From contig NZ_JAUSBN010000004.1 in the NCBI RefSeq assembly GCF_030651995.1, positions 1 to 64,000 on the forward strand: 64,000 bases of DNA, read 5' to 3'. Below the pieces are notes generated by a model. The model ran no database searches. It saw nothing but the letters and a program-made list of their open reading frames with translations, and had not been told where the DNA came from. Shown one piece after another: positions 45,369 to 54,921 of this stretch (position 1 is the first letter of the stretch; every line of letters begins with the position of its first letter). Source of the DNA: Reyranella sp. (GTDB lineage Bacteria > Pseudomonadota > Alphaproteobacteria > Reyranellales > Reyranellaceae). A program made the translations under genes and the position numbers.

Positions 45369-47339
45369 TCAGATGTCCATTCCAAACAGACGCATCTCCG
45401 CCGGCGTCGAGCTCATTCGAAGTCTTATATGATTGTCGCCCTGCAGCTCGGGCGGGGGAGCGGTAGTGGTCGTAACGATGTACTGGAAGCATGGTATTTC
45501 CACCTCTTTCTCCCATTGATGCACAAGGCTGAAGAGGCGGGCGTAGAGCTGCCCATCCAAGTCCGCTTCACGCGGACTGTCGTGAATGAGGAAGGCTGGC
45601 AGGTCGGCTTTCTCCTCAATAGCCATGTGCAAAGCGGCAAGGTCGAAGGCCACAATCTTGAGGGAGTCCAAGGCGGCGGTTGATACCTCACCTCGTCCCG
45701 AGAATTCGGCATCAACTTTCAAGCCGTGGCCATCCAGCTTGATGGTGCCTTCCACTCCGTCGGGGAGCCAGGCGGCCATGATCCCTTGGTATCTCTCCTC
45801 AAGCGTCCTGATGGCTGCCCGCGCCCGCGAGCGCCCCGACTCCAGCTGCGCGCGAACTGCTTCGAGCGCCGCAGTCCCCGGGGGTGTTGGTTTAGCGGCT
45901 GCTTCGGCTGCGCGCAGCGACCGCGCATCATCGAGTATTCGCCTCGATCGATAGATGCGGTCTTGGACCTCCTTCGCAGCCACCTGCGCGGTGCGGCTAG
46001 CGGTGTCAGCGGCTTTGGCCTCCGCCTCAAGTGCTTGCCGCCGAGGACCGAGCTGCTGAATCTGGGCTTCGACGCCCTTGGCCGCCTGTTCCGCACTGTT
46101 CGCCTCTGCGTCCAGCTCGGCGGCCCTCTTCTGCTTCTCAGCAATTGCGACCTTCAGCGCAGACAGGTCACATGCTTCGAGTGAAATGCCACACCCCTTC
46201 GCTCTGACCTCATCTATGCTGACTCTACAGACGGGGCAGACCCGGATCCGTCCCTGAGTGATATCGATCTCGCCCAAAGTTGCTTCGGAACGGTAACGCC
46301 CGGCTTCGTCCCGCTTGAAGCGCGTCTCGTTTTCGAACTTCTGTTGTTTCGCAATGAATACTCCGCGCTCCTCATTGAGTGCGTTCAGACGCCCGAAGAT
46401 CGAACTGACGTCGGGCGGCTTCGGCAGATCGGTTCGCATGGCGTCCGCCAATGCCCTCTCTGCCAACGAGACTAAGCCTTTCTGGTCGATGGTATCGTCG
46501 AAACCAACTTCATCGCCCACGCCCAATTCTAGCCTCACGGCTTTCAGACCATCGGCATACCGCTGCTGCTGATAAGCTTGGCGTCGCCGTTCATCCTCGA
46601 CAGCAGCCACGAGGTCTCGCTCGCGGCCGGCCGCCGCGCGCTCTTCCGCGTCGAGCGCGCGCAAAGCGAGGCGCACCATGGTCAGCTTAGCTGTTTCGCC
46701 CAGCACTTGTGCGCGTGAACGGGTTTGCGTCTGTGATGACCGCCACGCCAGAATGTCGGCAAGACGGCACTCCTGATCGCGCGTCAACCAAGCACGAAGG
46801 ACATCCCAGACTTGGTCATGGCTGACCTCAGGCGGCGTGACTCCTGCGATCGTCGGGAAAAAGGTGTCGATTAAGACAGGGTCGATGAATGTTTGATCCC
46901 CGTCGAGACGACCGCGCGCGATAGCCTCCTCTATGGACTCTGCTCGAACGGCGAACTCCCCGCCCAGAAATCCTAACGGGCGGACAATTACCCAGCATGC
47001 GCCATCGATTAGAACTTCCGCCGCTATCACGCCGTTCGGCAGCCTTGCCATGATCCGTGATCGCTGCGGATCGGTCGCATAGGCGGGCTCCCCCAGACAA
47101 GCTCGAAGCAAACGGCAGAAGGTTGTCTTGCCGCTGCCATGGGCCAAGGCGCGGTTGCCACTGCTCGACATATCCGGCGTCCAGATGATGTTGAGGCCGG
47201 GTTTCAACGACACGTCGCGGATGATGGTCTGCGGGTCCTTGAAGACGGCCAGCCGACGAAACCAAAACCGGGGCCCAGTGCGGCCTTCCGGCGCCATCGG
47301 CGGGTGCATCGTCGGGGCGAACAGGTCAGGCTGCGCCAT
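45369..47339 (-). CDS. Rad50/SMC-like zinc-hook ATPase
   Basis: 656 aa from the ATG at 47339 (GAGG upstream), overlapping the methylase stop by 14 bases. PGLNIIWTPDM and ALAHGSGKTTFCRLLRACLG (residues about 60-80) are the N-terminal ATPase half with Walker A. Long coiled coils (RERDLVAAVEDERRRQAYQQ and LDAEANSAEQAAKGVEAQIQ) flank a CPVCRVSIDEVRAKGCGISL centre at about residue 366, which resembles the CxxC zinc hook of Rad50. Near the C-terminus AFLIHDSPREADLDGQLYAR supplies Walker B. Such proteins dimerise and sense or hold DNA ends. Placed between a DNA methylase and an HNH nuclease, it is likely the sensor or motor for the nuclease. This pairing is not part of standard DISARM. Confidence 0.78.
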   Translation of the reverse strand: MAQPDLFAPTMHPPMAPEGRTGPRFWFRRLAVFKDPQTIIRDVSLKPGLNIIWTPDMSSSGNRALAHGSGKTTFCRLLRACLGEPAYATDPQRSRIMARLPNGVIAAEVLIDGACWVIVRPLGFLGGEFAVRAESIEEAIARGRLDGDQTFIDPVLIDTFFPTIAGVTPPEVSHDQVWDVLRAWLTRDQECRLADILAWRSSQTQTRSRAQVLGETAKLTMVRLALRALDAEERAAAGRERDLVAAVEDERRRQAYQQQRYADGLKAVRLELGVGDEVGFDDTIDQKGLVSLAERALADAMRTDLPKPPDVSSIFGRLNALNEERGVFIAKQQKFENETRFKRDEAGRYRSEATLGEIDITQGRIRVCPVCRVSIDEVRAKGCGISLEACDLSALKVAIAEKQKRAAELDAEANSAEQAAKGVEAQIQQLGPRRQALEAEAKAADTASRTAQVAAKEVQDRIYRSRRILDDARSLRAAEAAAKPTPPGTAALEAVRAQLESGRSRARAAIRTLEERYQGIMAAWLPDGVEGTIKLDGHGLKVDAEFSGRGEVSTAALDSLKIVAFDLAALHMAIEEKADLPAFLIHDSPREADLDGQLYARLFSLVHQWEKEVEIPCFQYIVTTTTAPPPELQGDNHIRLRMSSTPAEMRLFGMDI

Positions 47340-50300
47340 GTCCAAACCTCGCCCAGATCACGTTGTCCTCCTGCGCAACAGCCGCGGTAAGGCTGCTGAC
47401 GTCGAGATCCCGAGTTGCTCGGATTACGAAGGCCGCGCGCTGAGCATCGGCTGAAGCGGCTTGCAGTCCGACTGAACTAAAGTGCGAACCTCGTGTCCAC
47501 GCCCCGTCGGCGCGTTCCTCCAACTGGCCTGAGGCGATCAGCGTCTCGAACATTGATCGCCACCCCGCGTTGATGGGCGGGCTCAATCGGATCGTACCTT
47601 GTGCCGGGCGCGCCTCCGAGCCGACAAGTCTGATCCATTGATTGCGATCGCTGGTTGCCAGCAGAGGCGTGAGCAGTGCGGGCTCTGCAAGACTTGCGAT
47701 CACGAAGCGCGCTCGTGTACCGTCGCTCGCGGAATCTATCTGCGAAAGCACGTACTGGGCTGCGTAGCGGAGGCGGTCTCGACCTTGAATGCTTGTCGGC
47801 CATGCCCATGCGGCGTCAAACAGGTCTTCGAGAGGCTGCAATGTAGTCGGCGCAGGTAGCGTGTCAGACGCCTTATCCGCGTTCATTCGCTTCCACGCCT
47901 CTAGCACCAAGCGTTCTGTGCGGTATTCGCCAAACTGGCGGGTCTCCCTATCCTTCAAAACACGGAAGGTTTCGGAAGGGTAGCCCACCCCTTTAGCCTT
48001 AGCTGGATCAAGGACGTAGAGGAGCTCTTCCTCTGTGAAACCGTATTTTTTAGCGAAAAAAGCGTCTAGCTCGGCACGGAGCTGGGCGCGTCGATCCTCG
48101 TTCCACGCGAATGGATGACCGGAATACCCCAGATCCTCTGCCCAAGGTTTCATGGCGTGGCTGGTATAGGTTAGCTCCAACACACGCGAGCTAAGGAAGT
48201 TGAGATCATCCATCGTGTAGGCGGATGGCGGAAGAACAGGAAACTGCTTCAAGTAAAAATACGTGAGAGAAGTCCCTCCGATTTTCTGTCGAGCTATGTA
48301 GTCAAATGATAAAGCTGTCATATTTGCAAGAAATGCAGCAGCAAGACGGGGCGGTTGGGCTAGGTAAAACAACGGCATTTTATGATTCGTGCCGACCTTC
48401 GGAAACACACTCGCAATTACCGTCCGCTCGACGCTTCGAAGTGCGATGTCCCGCCAACCCATGAGCCAGCTCGGTTGCTTAGCGTCGATTAATAGTTCAG
48501 CCAGAGCGAGCGCTTCTTTCGGACCCTCGGCGATGAGGATAAGATCCGCTTCTATCAGCGGCGTCTCGCGCTGCATCTCCCCACCGCTGACGAGCGTCTT
48601 GGGATCCATCAGGAAACGCTCGGCCGACACCTTCAGCGCGCCGCGCCAGTCCTGTGTGCGGCCGAGCAAGTGAAAAATGTCAGCCTCCCGCGCTTGGTGG
48701 CCTTTGAGGGCAGAAATGGCCCCGGCAAGCCAGGTAACGAGCGCCTTAAGCGCGGCTGCGCGGGCGGGTTCGTCCACATCGGCGTCCGTCTTGCGGCGTC
48801 CTTTCCCGCTGTCGCTGCGTGCAAGTCTCACGGCGCTTTTCAACGCCGTCGGTACACGGGCAGCGCGTAACCATACCTCCTCCTCCGGCACCCAGTAACG
48901 CGGTGACGGCTCGAATGTCGGTGTCCCTTTTTCGTCGAGGGTGCAATCGCGAGCACCTTCTTCTTCCTCCTGCGCACCGGCACCATAAGTCGCCCAGCGA
49001 TGATCGAAATGGTGGATCATCTTGGCTTCATAGAGCGGAACGCGACGCTCGACGCCCACCGCTGTCCCCCGGACCCAATCCGCTCCCTCGCGCAACCAGC
49101 CCTCAAGTTCCAGCTGCGAAGATGTGCGGAAGAAGCCGGAGTCACCAGACATGTGGAACATCGTTTGGAACGTGATGCCCCAGGGATTGATATCTCCGCC
49201 TTCTTCTTGCGGCCGTTCCTCGATCAACACCGGCGCCCGGGCGTAAAGCTTCGCCGTCAGCTCTGCATCGGCACGGGAACGAAAGACAGGAGCGGTCTTG
49301 GTATTGGGGTTAATGCGCGCAATTTCGTCTTCCGTTAACGCGAAACGGCGTTCGGGATACTCGATTTCATTGATGGCCTTTATGTCGAAGCAGAACTCCG
49401 CTGCCCTTGCGGTACCGCCCGTGCAAATTATGCAGAAAGATTTTCTGTCATCCGTCCCTCTAAACCATCCTCTAATTTCATAAAAACTGAATAGCGACTG
49501 AAGCTTTCTAGTTGAGACAAGATATCCGAAGAATGCGGATGTGAAGGAGTCAGTCGCAATTCCCGTCGGCACGATTACGCCCGCACGCCCGGTAGTTTTG
49601 ACGAGGCGCGAGAACAACTCCGCAAAAAGAGCATAGGTGTTGACATCGCCCCGCCCGGTGAGCGGATAGCGGTCGGATGAACGCGCAAATTCGCTAGCTG
49701 CTTCAGCCGCGCGCTTGGCGAAGACAAAATCCCGCCACAAGCGGCCATCTGCGCTGTCAGGATCAGCTTCTTCCAAGGTGTCAATCAACTTCTGCCGCGC
49801 CGCCTTGTTGAGCGCGCTGGCAATAGCGGGCGAGCGGGCGGCGAAGAACTCCTGTTCCTGGAGCTTGATCCGCTCCCATGGCGGGTTGCCGATAACGACA
49901 TCGAAGCCGCCATCGCGTTCCATGATTTCGGGGAATTCAATGAACCAATGGAAGGCGCTTACTTTCTCAGATGTCAGTCTTGCGCCTTGCCGTAGATGTT
50001 CGGGAGGTGCTTCGCCTCCGGCGGCTTGCCACACATGTTCAGTAAGTGGCATGGCGTCCGCGCCCATAGCGGCTTTCGGCATAAAGAAAGCCGCCATGTA
50101 AAAATTGGCCGAGATATAGAGATCGCTGGCGGTTTTCAGACTCTGCCAGTCCTGCGATGCACGCATGTCTGCAAAGCCAAGTGCTTTTGCCTCGACGCTC
50201 TCTAGATCGTCCTGCGCCATCTCCCGCAGCTTGTGATCCCGCTCAGTCAGAATTTCCGGCGGCGCCCAAGTACGGAACAATTGCGGATGATCTTTCGCCC

Positions 50301-52152
50301 GATCCCGCTGTTCCCTGTTTAGGCGGGCGTAGCGGCGGGAGAGTTCCTTATCGTCGCCGGTCAGCGGCTTGTAAGCCTCATCAGGCAATCCCGCTCGCAA
50401 CATCGATCGGCCAAAGACGCCGATCAAACTATCACCACAGCGAATCTGCGCATCAAAGAAGGCGAGCGGACGGCCCGGCTCAAGAGCTTCGATCCAAAGC
50501 GCCACCTTGGTCAACTCCACCGCCATGGGGTTACGGTCAACGCCGTAAAGGCAGCGGCAGGCGACCTCGCGCAGTGCATGGCGGAAGTCGGCGGCCGATG
50601 GAATCCCACCGGCGCGATGGCGGGCGACGCGAGTGGCGATGCGCCGTGCGGCCGCAAGCAGGAAATGACCAGAGCCGCACGCGGGGTCGATGACGGTCAA
50701 CCCCAATAGCTCCTCGGCAGGATCCGCCGCCTGCGCTTCTCGCTCATCCAGCACGGGATTGAGAGTGTTATCGAGCAGAAGCTGCACCAGGGTGTCGGGC
50801 GTGTAATAAGAGCCCGTCGTCTTCCGCTGGTTGCCCCGCTGCTCAGAGACTTCAGAAGCGAAGAAAAGAGTCTTACCGTCGTCGCCCAGTTGCGGTTGGA
50901 GTTCGAGCAAGGATTCGTAGACCGAACCTAACTCCTCGGTCTCCATCGCGCGCCAGTTCACCGGGACAATACCGGTTTTGTCGGACAGCCACGAGAGGCG
51001 GTAGAGTGTCTCCATGAACGCGCGATTGCGCAGGCGAGCGGTTTCTAAATGCGGCAGCATGTCGGCGCCGAAGAGCCCGCCAAGGGCGGGAAGTCCGAGC
51101 GCCTCCTGACCATGGGCAAGCGACCGGAAGACGATTTTGACGCCTTCGTAACGGTCGTGATGCTTGTCCCAAGTGATCGCGCGGACGCATTGTGCACGCA
51201 ACGCAGTCAGGCTGTAACCCTCAGCATAGAGCTTTCGGACGATCGATTTCACATTCTCGGGGTGAAGCAGATTCCGATCCTCTGCTACCATCAGGAAGAT
51301 CAAGCGATAGACGAGGCGTAGAAGCTCATTGAACCATTTGGTTAAGTCGACCTCACCGGACTTCAGCCGTGCAGCCAGATCGGGGTTGGCTTCCAAGAAG
51401 CCGGAGCCGAGCACTTTAAGCGCTGTTTCTACCTGGGCCGCCAGTCGATCGCGGACAGCCTCGCCTTCGCGTGAGCCGGCCTCACGCCAGCGTTCGAGCG
51501 CACAGTCGGTCGCGGATGTGTCCGCAACGCCGAACCGGGTTCGATGAATCAGCGACCAGAGAACAGCGAAAGAAGTGGCGTCCTCGTTCGTGAAAATCTG
51601 GGCAAGGTCGGCTTCGACATAGGCCGGCCGGGTTAACGAGGCGTTATCTCGCATGAGGCGGATGACGACACCATTAGTGACAAGACCCCAGACCGCATCG
51701 CCGTTGTCGTTGAGGTAATCCTGGAGCGCGAAAGCCGGAGACCGTGAACGGTCGGCGGAAAGCGTCGGACTACGTCTGTCGAGCTTTTCGTCGGAAGGCG
51801 GCACGACCACGATCGCAACACGGCTGCCCGCTAGGAAAGAAACTACACCGTCGGTCGAGACGAGATCGTCAAAGCCGAAGGTTTCCGCAAGGAAACCGCG
51901 CACGAAACGGCGTGTTGCTTCGACCGAGGGGTTCTCCAGTTTTGCGAAGGAGTCAAAATGAGACTGGCCGACACGAAAGGCGGTCGAGATCTCCTCGCGA
52001 ATGGTCAGCCCTTTGCGGATCCGGTAGTCTTCTTCCGTCTGCTCAGAGGCTTGTCCGCGGTCGATGTTCGCGACCATCGCCGGTGCGATGAGATTGCCTT
52101 CGAGTGTGAGCGAAGGCCAGGCCGAAACATCGGTGACGAGCTTGCGTGCCAT
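47326..52152 (-). CDS. Eco57I-type N6-adenine DNA methyltransferase, very large
   Basis: 1608 aa. GLTVIDPACGSGHFLLAAAR (about residue 490) is SAM motif I and VIGNPPWERIKLQEQEFF (about residue 755) is the catalytic NPPW motif of N6-adenine methylases. The N-terminal 200 residues (TNGVVIRLMRDNASLTRPAY, VEADLAQIF) match the leader seen in Eco57I-family enzymes, and the long C-terminal part (about 800-1600) should hold target recognition (FPVLPPSAYTMDDLNFLSSR). No PD-(D/E)XK nuclease motif is obvious. It would mark host DNA while the rest of the island restricts unmarked DNA. It starts three bases after the SNF2 gene stop. Resembles DISARM DrmMI and BREX PglX in plan. Confidence 0.88.
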   Translation of the reverse strand: MARKLVTDVSAWPSLTLEGNLIAPAMVANIDRGQASEQTEEDYRIRKGLTIREEISTAFRVGQSHFDSFAKLENPSVEATRRFVRGFLAETFGFDDLVSTDGVVSFLAGSRVAIVVVPPSDEKLDRRSPTLSADRSRSPAFALQDYLNDNGDAVWGLVTNGVVIRLMRDNASLTRPAYVEADLAQIFTNEDATSFAVLWSLIHRTRFGVADTSATDCALERWREAGSREGEAVRDRLAAQVETALKVLGSGFLEANPDLAARLKSGEVDLTKWFNELLRLVYRLIFLMVAEDRNLLHPENVKSIVRKLYAEGYSLTALRAQCVRAITWDKHHDRYEGVKIVFRSLAHGQEALGLPALGGLFGADMLPHLETARLRNRAFMETLYRLSWLSDKTGIVPVNWRAMETEELGSVYESLLELQPQLGDDGKTLFFASEVSEQRGNQRKTTGSYYTPDTLVQLLLDNTLNPVLDEREAQAADPAEELLGLTVIDPACGSGHFLLAAARRIATRVARHRAGGIPSAADFRHALREVACRCLYGVDRNPMAVELTKVALWIEALEPGRPLAFFDAQIRCGDSLIGVFGRSMLRAGLPDEAYKPLTGDDKELSRRYARLNREQRDRAKDHPQLFRTWAPPEILTERDHKLREMAQDDLESVEAKALGFADMRASQDWQSLKTASDLYISANFYMAAFFMPKAAMGADAMPLTEHVWQAAGGEAPPEHLRQGARLTSEKVSAFHWFIEFPEIMERDGGFDVVIGNPPWERIKLQEQEFFAARSPAIASALNKAARQKLIDTLEEADPDSADGRLWRDFVFAKRAAEAASEFARSSDRYPLTGRGDVNTYALFAELFSRLVKTTGRAGVIVPTGIATDSFTSAFFGYLVSTRKLQSLFSFYEIRGWFRGTDDRKSFCIICTGGTARAAEFCFDIKAINEIEYPERRFALTEDEIARINPNTKTAPVFRSRADAELTAKLYARAPVLIEERPQEEGGDINPWGITFQTMFHMSGDSGFFRTSSQLELEGWLREGADWVRGTAVGVERRVPLYEAKMIHHFDHRWATYGAGAQEEEEGARDCTLDEKGTPTFEPSPRYWVPEEEVWLRAARVPTALKSAVRLARSDSGKGRRKTDADVDEPARAAALKALVTWLAGAISALKGHQAREADIFHLLGRTQDWRGALKVSAERFLMDPKTLVSGGEMQRETPLIEADLILIAEGPKEALALAELLIDAKQPSWLMGWRDIALRSVERTVIASVFPKVGTNHKMPLFYLAQPPRLAAAFLANMTALSFDYIARQKIGGTSLTYFYLKQFPVLPPSAYTMDDLNFLSSRVLELTYTSHAMKPWAEDLGYSGHPFAWNEDRRAQLRAELDAFFAKKYGFTEEELLYVLDPAKAKGVGYPSETFRVLKDRETRQFGEYRTERLVLEAWKRMNADKASDTLPAPTTLQPLEDLFDAAWAWPTSIQGRDRLRYAAQYVLSQIDSASDGTRARFVIASLAEPALLTPLLATSDRNQWIRLVGSEARPAQGTIRLSPPINAGWRSMFETLIASGQLEERADGAWTRGSHFSSVGLQAASADAQRAAFVIRATRDLDVSSLTAAVAQEDNVIWARFGHGAA

Positions 52153-52155
52153 GGC

Positions 52156-54921
52156 TCAGGCCTCAGCCGGCATGAGCACGAACAAACCGATCATGTCCGG
52201 CGGCAGCACGACTTCCACTGAGACGCGCGATGCCGACCCTGACGCGGCGCGAAGGCTTGCATGGTCCCCCATGAGTTCTTGCGCGCGCGCCTGACCAAAC
52301 TCGGCGATTGGTCCGTCGAGCAGGTTCGGGAGACCTTCCCTAGCCTTCGCGATGAACCTGTCGCGTGCGACCGGAGCCAGATCGGCCATCGCTGGTGTGT
52401 TCAGCAATCTCTGGGCAGCCTCGCCAACCGCAACGATCCGGCCGCCCTGGAGCGCAACGATGGCCGCCTCCTCGGCTAGCAGCAACCTTTCCTTGCGGGC
52501 ATGAACGGTCAGCTTGAAGCGGACACGGAGAAGAGCAAGGCAAGTTATTTTGTCCACAGCAGTTGTCGGCCAAGCGCCGACACGGCCGATCCCGAGACCT
52601 GAAAGCGTCTCGGGATCGAGCGACGCCTCGACCAGCGCTTCGGCAAGCGTGGACGTCAGAGGATGGGTTCTGGTCAACAGCGCCGTGCCCGATGGTGCCG
52701 GCTCGGTCATCGCCAAGCGCACTGATCCTGTTAGGCCGCGTCCGCTCAAGCGTTCGCGCAGGCCGGCGTCAAGCGCATCAACATGGGCTAGGAGCACCGC
52801 CTTCCGGACTTCGAGGGGGACCCCAAAGCGCGCCATCGCCCGCTCGACGAAGAGTCTCGCATCCGTCGGAGAGCCGAGCAGCGTTCGGACTTTCTCCCAT
52901 GCAGGGGCGACCTCCTGCGGCTTCATTGCGTTCTGGGCGAAACGCGCGCGGGATTTTTTTTCGTTCTCGGCAGCATCGCGCCACCGGGCCTCCATGACCT
53001 TGCCGCCGTCGCCGAGACGCAGATCTAGCGTAAGCTGGCGGGGCACGCCGCGGCGCAACATCATCGACGCCATTAGCGCTTCCGTCACCGGCCCTCGTTC
53101 ATCCGGAAGCGGAACGGTTACGCCCGTCGCGTCGCGGATCTCCGCCGCTTTGCGCAGGATGACATCGAGCACGGCGCCATCGATCGCACTGTCCGGCGAA
53201 AACATCATGATCGATCGGACAAGCTCTGCCGGTTGACCGAAGCGATTGACCCGTCCCTCGCGCTGCTGATGTCGGGTCGGATTCCATGACAGGTCGTAAT
53301 GGACGACCGTATCGAACAGCTGCTGCAGGTTGATTCCTTCGGAAAGACAGTCGGTGGCGACGAGGATGCGCTGAACCTGCTTTTCCTCATCCACCGACGC
53401 CATGTCCGCCACGCGGTCTCGGCGTTCGTCGGGCGTAAGAACACCTGTTACGGCTTCGACGATCAGCTTTGGGAAGGCCTTGCGCAGGCCATCGCGGACA
53501 TGTTCGGCGGTTGCTAGATAGCGACAGAAGACGACGGGATTGGCGCCCTTCTTGATGAGGGGGGTCAAAGCATCGACCAAAGCGATCAGCTTCGGGTCGG
53601 GTTTGCTAACCATTTCCTCGGCGCGCTTGACCAAAGCGAGAAGATCCGTATCGACGTCGAAGGCTGTACCTGGCTCGATGTCGACCGCGTCCTCGTCGTC
53701 GCTGTCCTCGTCAAAGATTTGCGGCTCGAGGCGGTCACTCTCGCTCGACATACGGTTCCGCAGCGCGCTCTTAGCTGCAGCCGGCGAAGAGCCGACACAA
53801 CGCATCAGGGCCAGCGTACCCCAGAAGGCCAAGCGTCGCTCACGCTGACCGGATCCTACTCGGGAAACGATGCCGAGGCAGTAGTCGAGCGCAGCTTCCT
53901 GGAATTCGAGGTGGGCCGGAGAAAGACGATATGGAAATTCCGTTGTCTCGTGGTTTGGGAAGGCGCGATCCTCGTCCCAATCCCCTGAGACGAGATCGAT
54001 CCGGCGCCGCTGCACGAAGTGTCGCGCCAAACGCTCCCGGTAGCGAGCGTCCTCGAAGTTCATCGAGGTGAATGATGGCTCGACCAGGGAGAGAAGGCGC
54101 GCGAAGGCTTCTTCATCTCCGGAATGCGGCGTCGCGGTTAAAAGGATCATCCGACGATCCGGATTCCGGGCCAACCCTGCCAGAAGCTCAAAGCGCTGCT
54201 GCCGACCCTTGTGCGTGCCTATGCAGGCATGCGCCTCATCGACGATAACGAAATCCGGGCATGCGCGTGCGAAGTTCTCCCGGCGCTTCTCTGCTTTAAT
54301 GTAGTCGAGACTGACGATCGTGAAGGGATAAGCATCAAACACGGTCTGAGCGAGTGGCAGGCTGCGCTCCAGCCTAGCGGCAGTACCCGACGTCACTGCG
54401 ACGGCTTCTATCCCGAAACGCACCTTCAGCTCCCCGACCCACTGTTCAACGAGATGCGGAGGACAGAGCACTGAGAACGCGTCCACTTCGCCCCGATCCA
54501 TCAGCTCGCGTAGGATCAGGCCAGCTTCAATCGTCTTGCCGATACCAACATCGTCCGCGATGAGCAGGCGCGGCACCGGCAGCCGAAGGGCCATGAGCAA
54601 CGGGACCAGCTGATAGGTCCGAGGTTCGAAGGCGAGTTGCGCTGCGGAGCGAAAAGGACCCGCACCACGGCGCAGCGTCAGACGCATTGCATCCGCGAGG
54701 AGCGCCGCCTTCGTCTGAACGGTTGTCGCAGCGTCGGCAGGCAAATCGAACCGTGCGGGCTCGACCGGGAGGATCTCAAAGTCCGGGTCAAGGATGACCG
54801 CGTCGTTCTCACCGCCTGAGAGTGGGCGGAGAGCCAGAACGCCATTGTGCGGGGAAGGTAATGCGACCCATTCACGCCCTCGGGCGCGCACTAGGTCTCC
54901 GGGGGCAAAGTTCACAGTCAT
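52156..54921 (-). CDS. SNF2-family helicase (DrmD-like)
   Basis: 921 aa from the ATG at 54921 (GGGGGAGA upstream), overlapping the preceding stop by ATGA; the track start at 55053 lies inside the previous gene. VPRLLIADDVGIGKTIEAGL (about residues 118-137) is motif I, PDFVIVDEAHACIGTHKG motif II, MILLTATPHSGDEEAFARLL motif III. The C-terminal lobe has NPVVFCRYLATAEHVRDGLR, VATDCLSEGINLQQLFDTVV and HQQREGRVNRFGQPAELVRS (motifs IV-VI). It moves along double-stranded DNA using ATP. In DISARM class 1 the equivalent is DrmD, next to the adenine methylase as here. Confidence 0.88.
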   Translation of the reverse strand: MTVNFAPGDLVRARGREWVALPSPHNGVLALRPLSGGENDAVILDPDFEILPVEPARFDLPADAATTVQTKAALLADAMRLTLRRGAGPFRSAAQLAFEPRTYQLVPLLMALRLPVPRLLIADDVGIGKTIEAGLILRELMDRGEVDAFSVLCPPHLVEQWVGELKVRFGIEAVAVTSGTAARLERSLPLAQTVFDAYPFTIVSLDYIKAEKRRENFARACPDFVIVDEAHACIGTHKGRQQRFELLAGLARNPDRRMILLTATPHSGDEEAFARLLSLVEPSFTSMNFEDARYRERLARHFVQRRRIDLVSGDWDEDRAFPNHETTEFPYRLSPAHLEFQEAALDYCLGIVSRVGSGQRERRLAFWGTLALMRCVGSSPAAAKSALRNRMSSESDRLEPQIFDEDSDDEDAVDIEPGTAFDVDTDLLALVKRAEEMVSKPDPKLIALVDALTPLIKKGANPVVFCRYLATAEHVRDGLRKAFPKLIVEAVTGVLTPDERRDRVADMASVDEEKQVQRILVATDCLSEGINLQQLFDTVVHYDLSWNPTRHQQREGRVNRFGQPAELVRSIMMFSPDSAIDGAVLDVILRKAAEIRDATGVTVPLPDERGPVTEALMASMMLRRGVPRQLTLDLRLGDGGKVMEARWRDAAENEKKSRARFAQNAMKPQEVAPAWEKVRTLLGSPTDARLFVERAMARFGVPLEVRKAVLLAHVDALDAGLRERLSGRGLTGSVRLAMTEPAPSGTALLTRTHPLTSTLAEALVEASLDPETLSGLGIGRVGAWPTTAVDKITCLALLRVRFKLTVHARKERLLLAEEAAIVALQGGRIVAVGEAAQRLLNTPAMADLAPVARDRFIAKAREGLPNLLDGPIAEFGQARAQELMGDHASLRAASGSASRVSVEVVLPPDMIGLFVLMPAEA

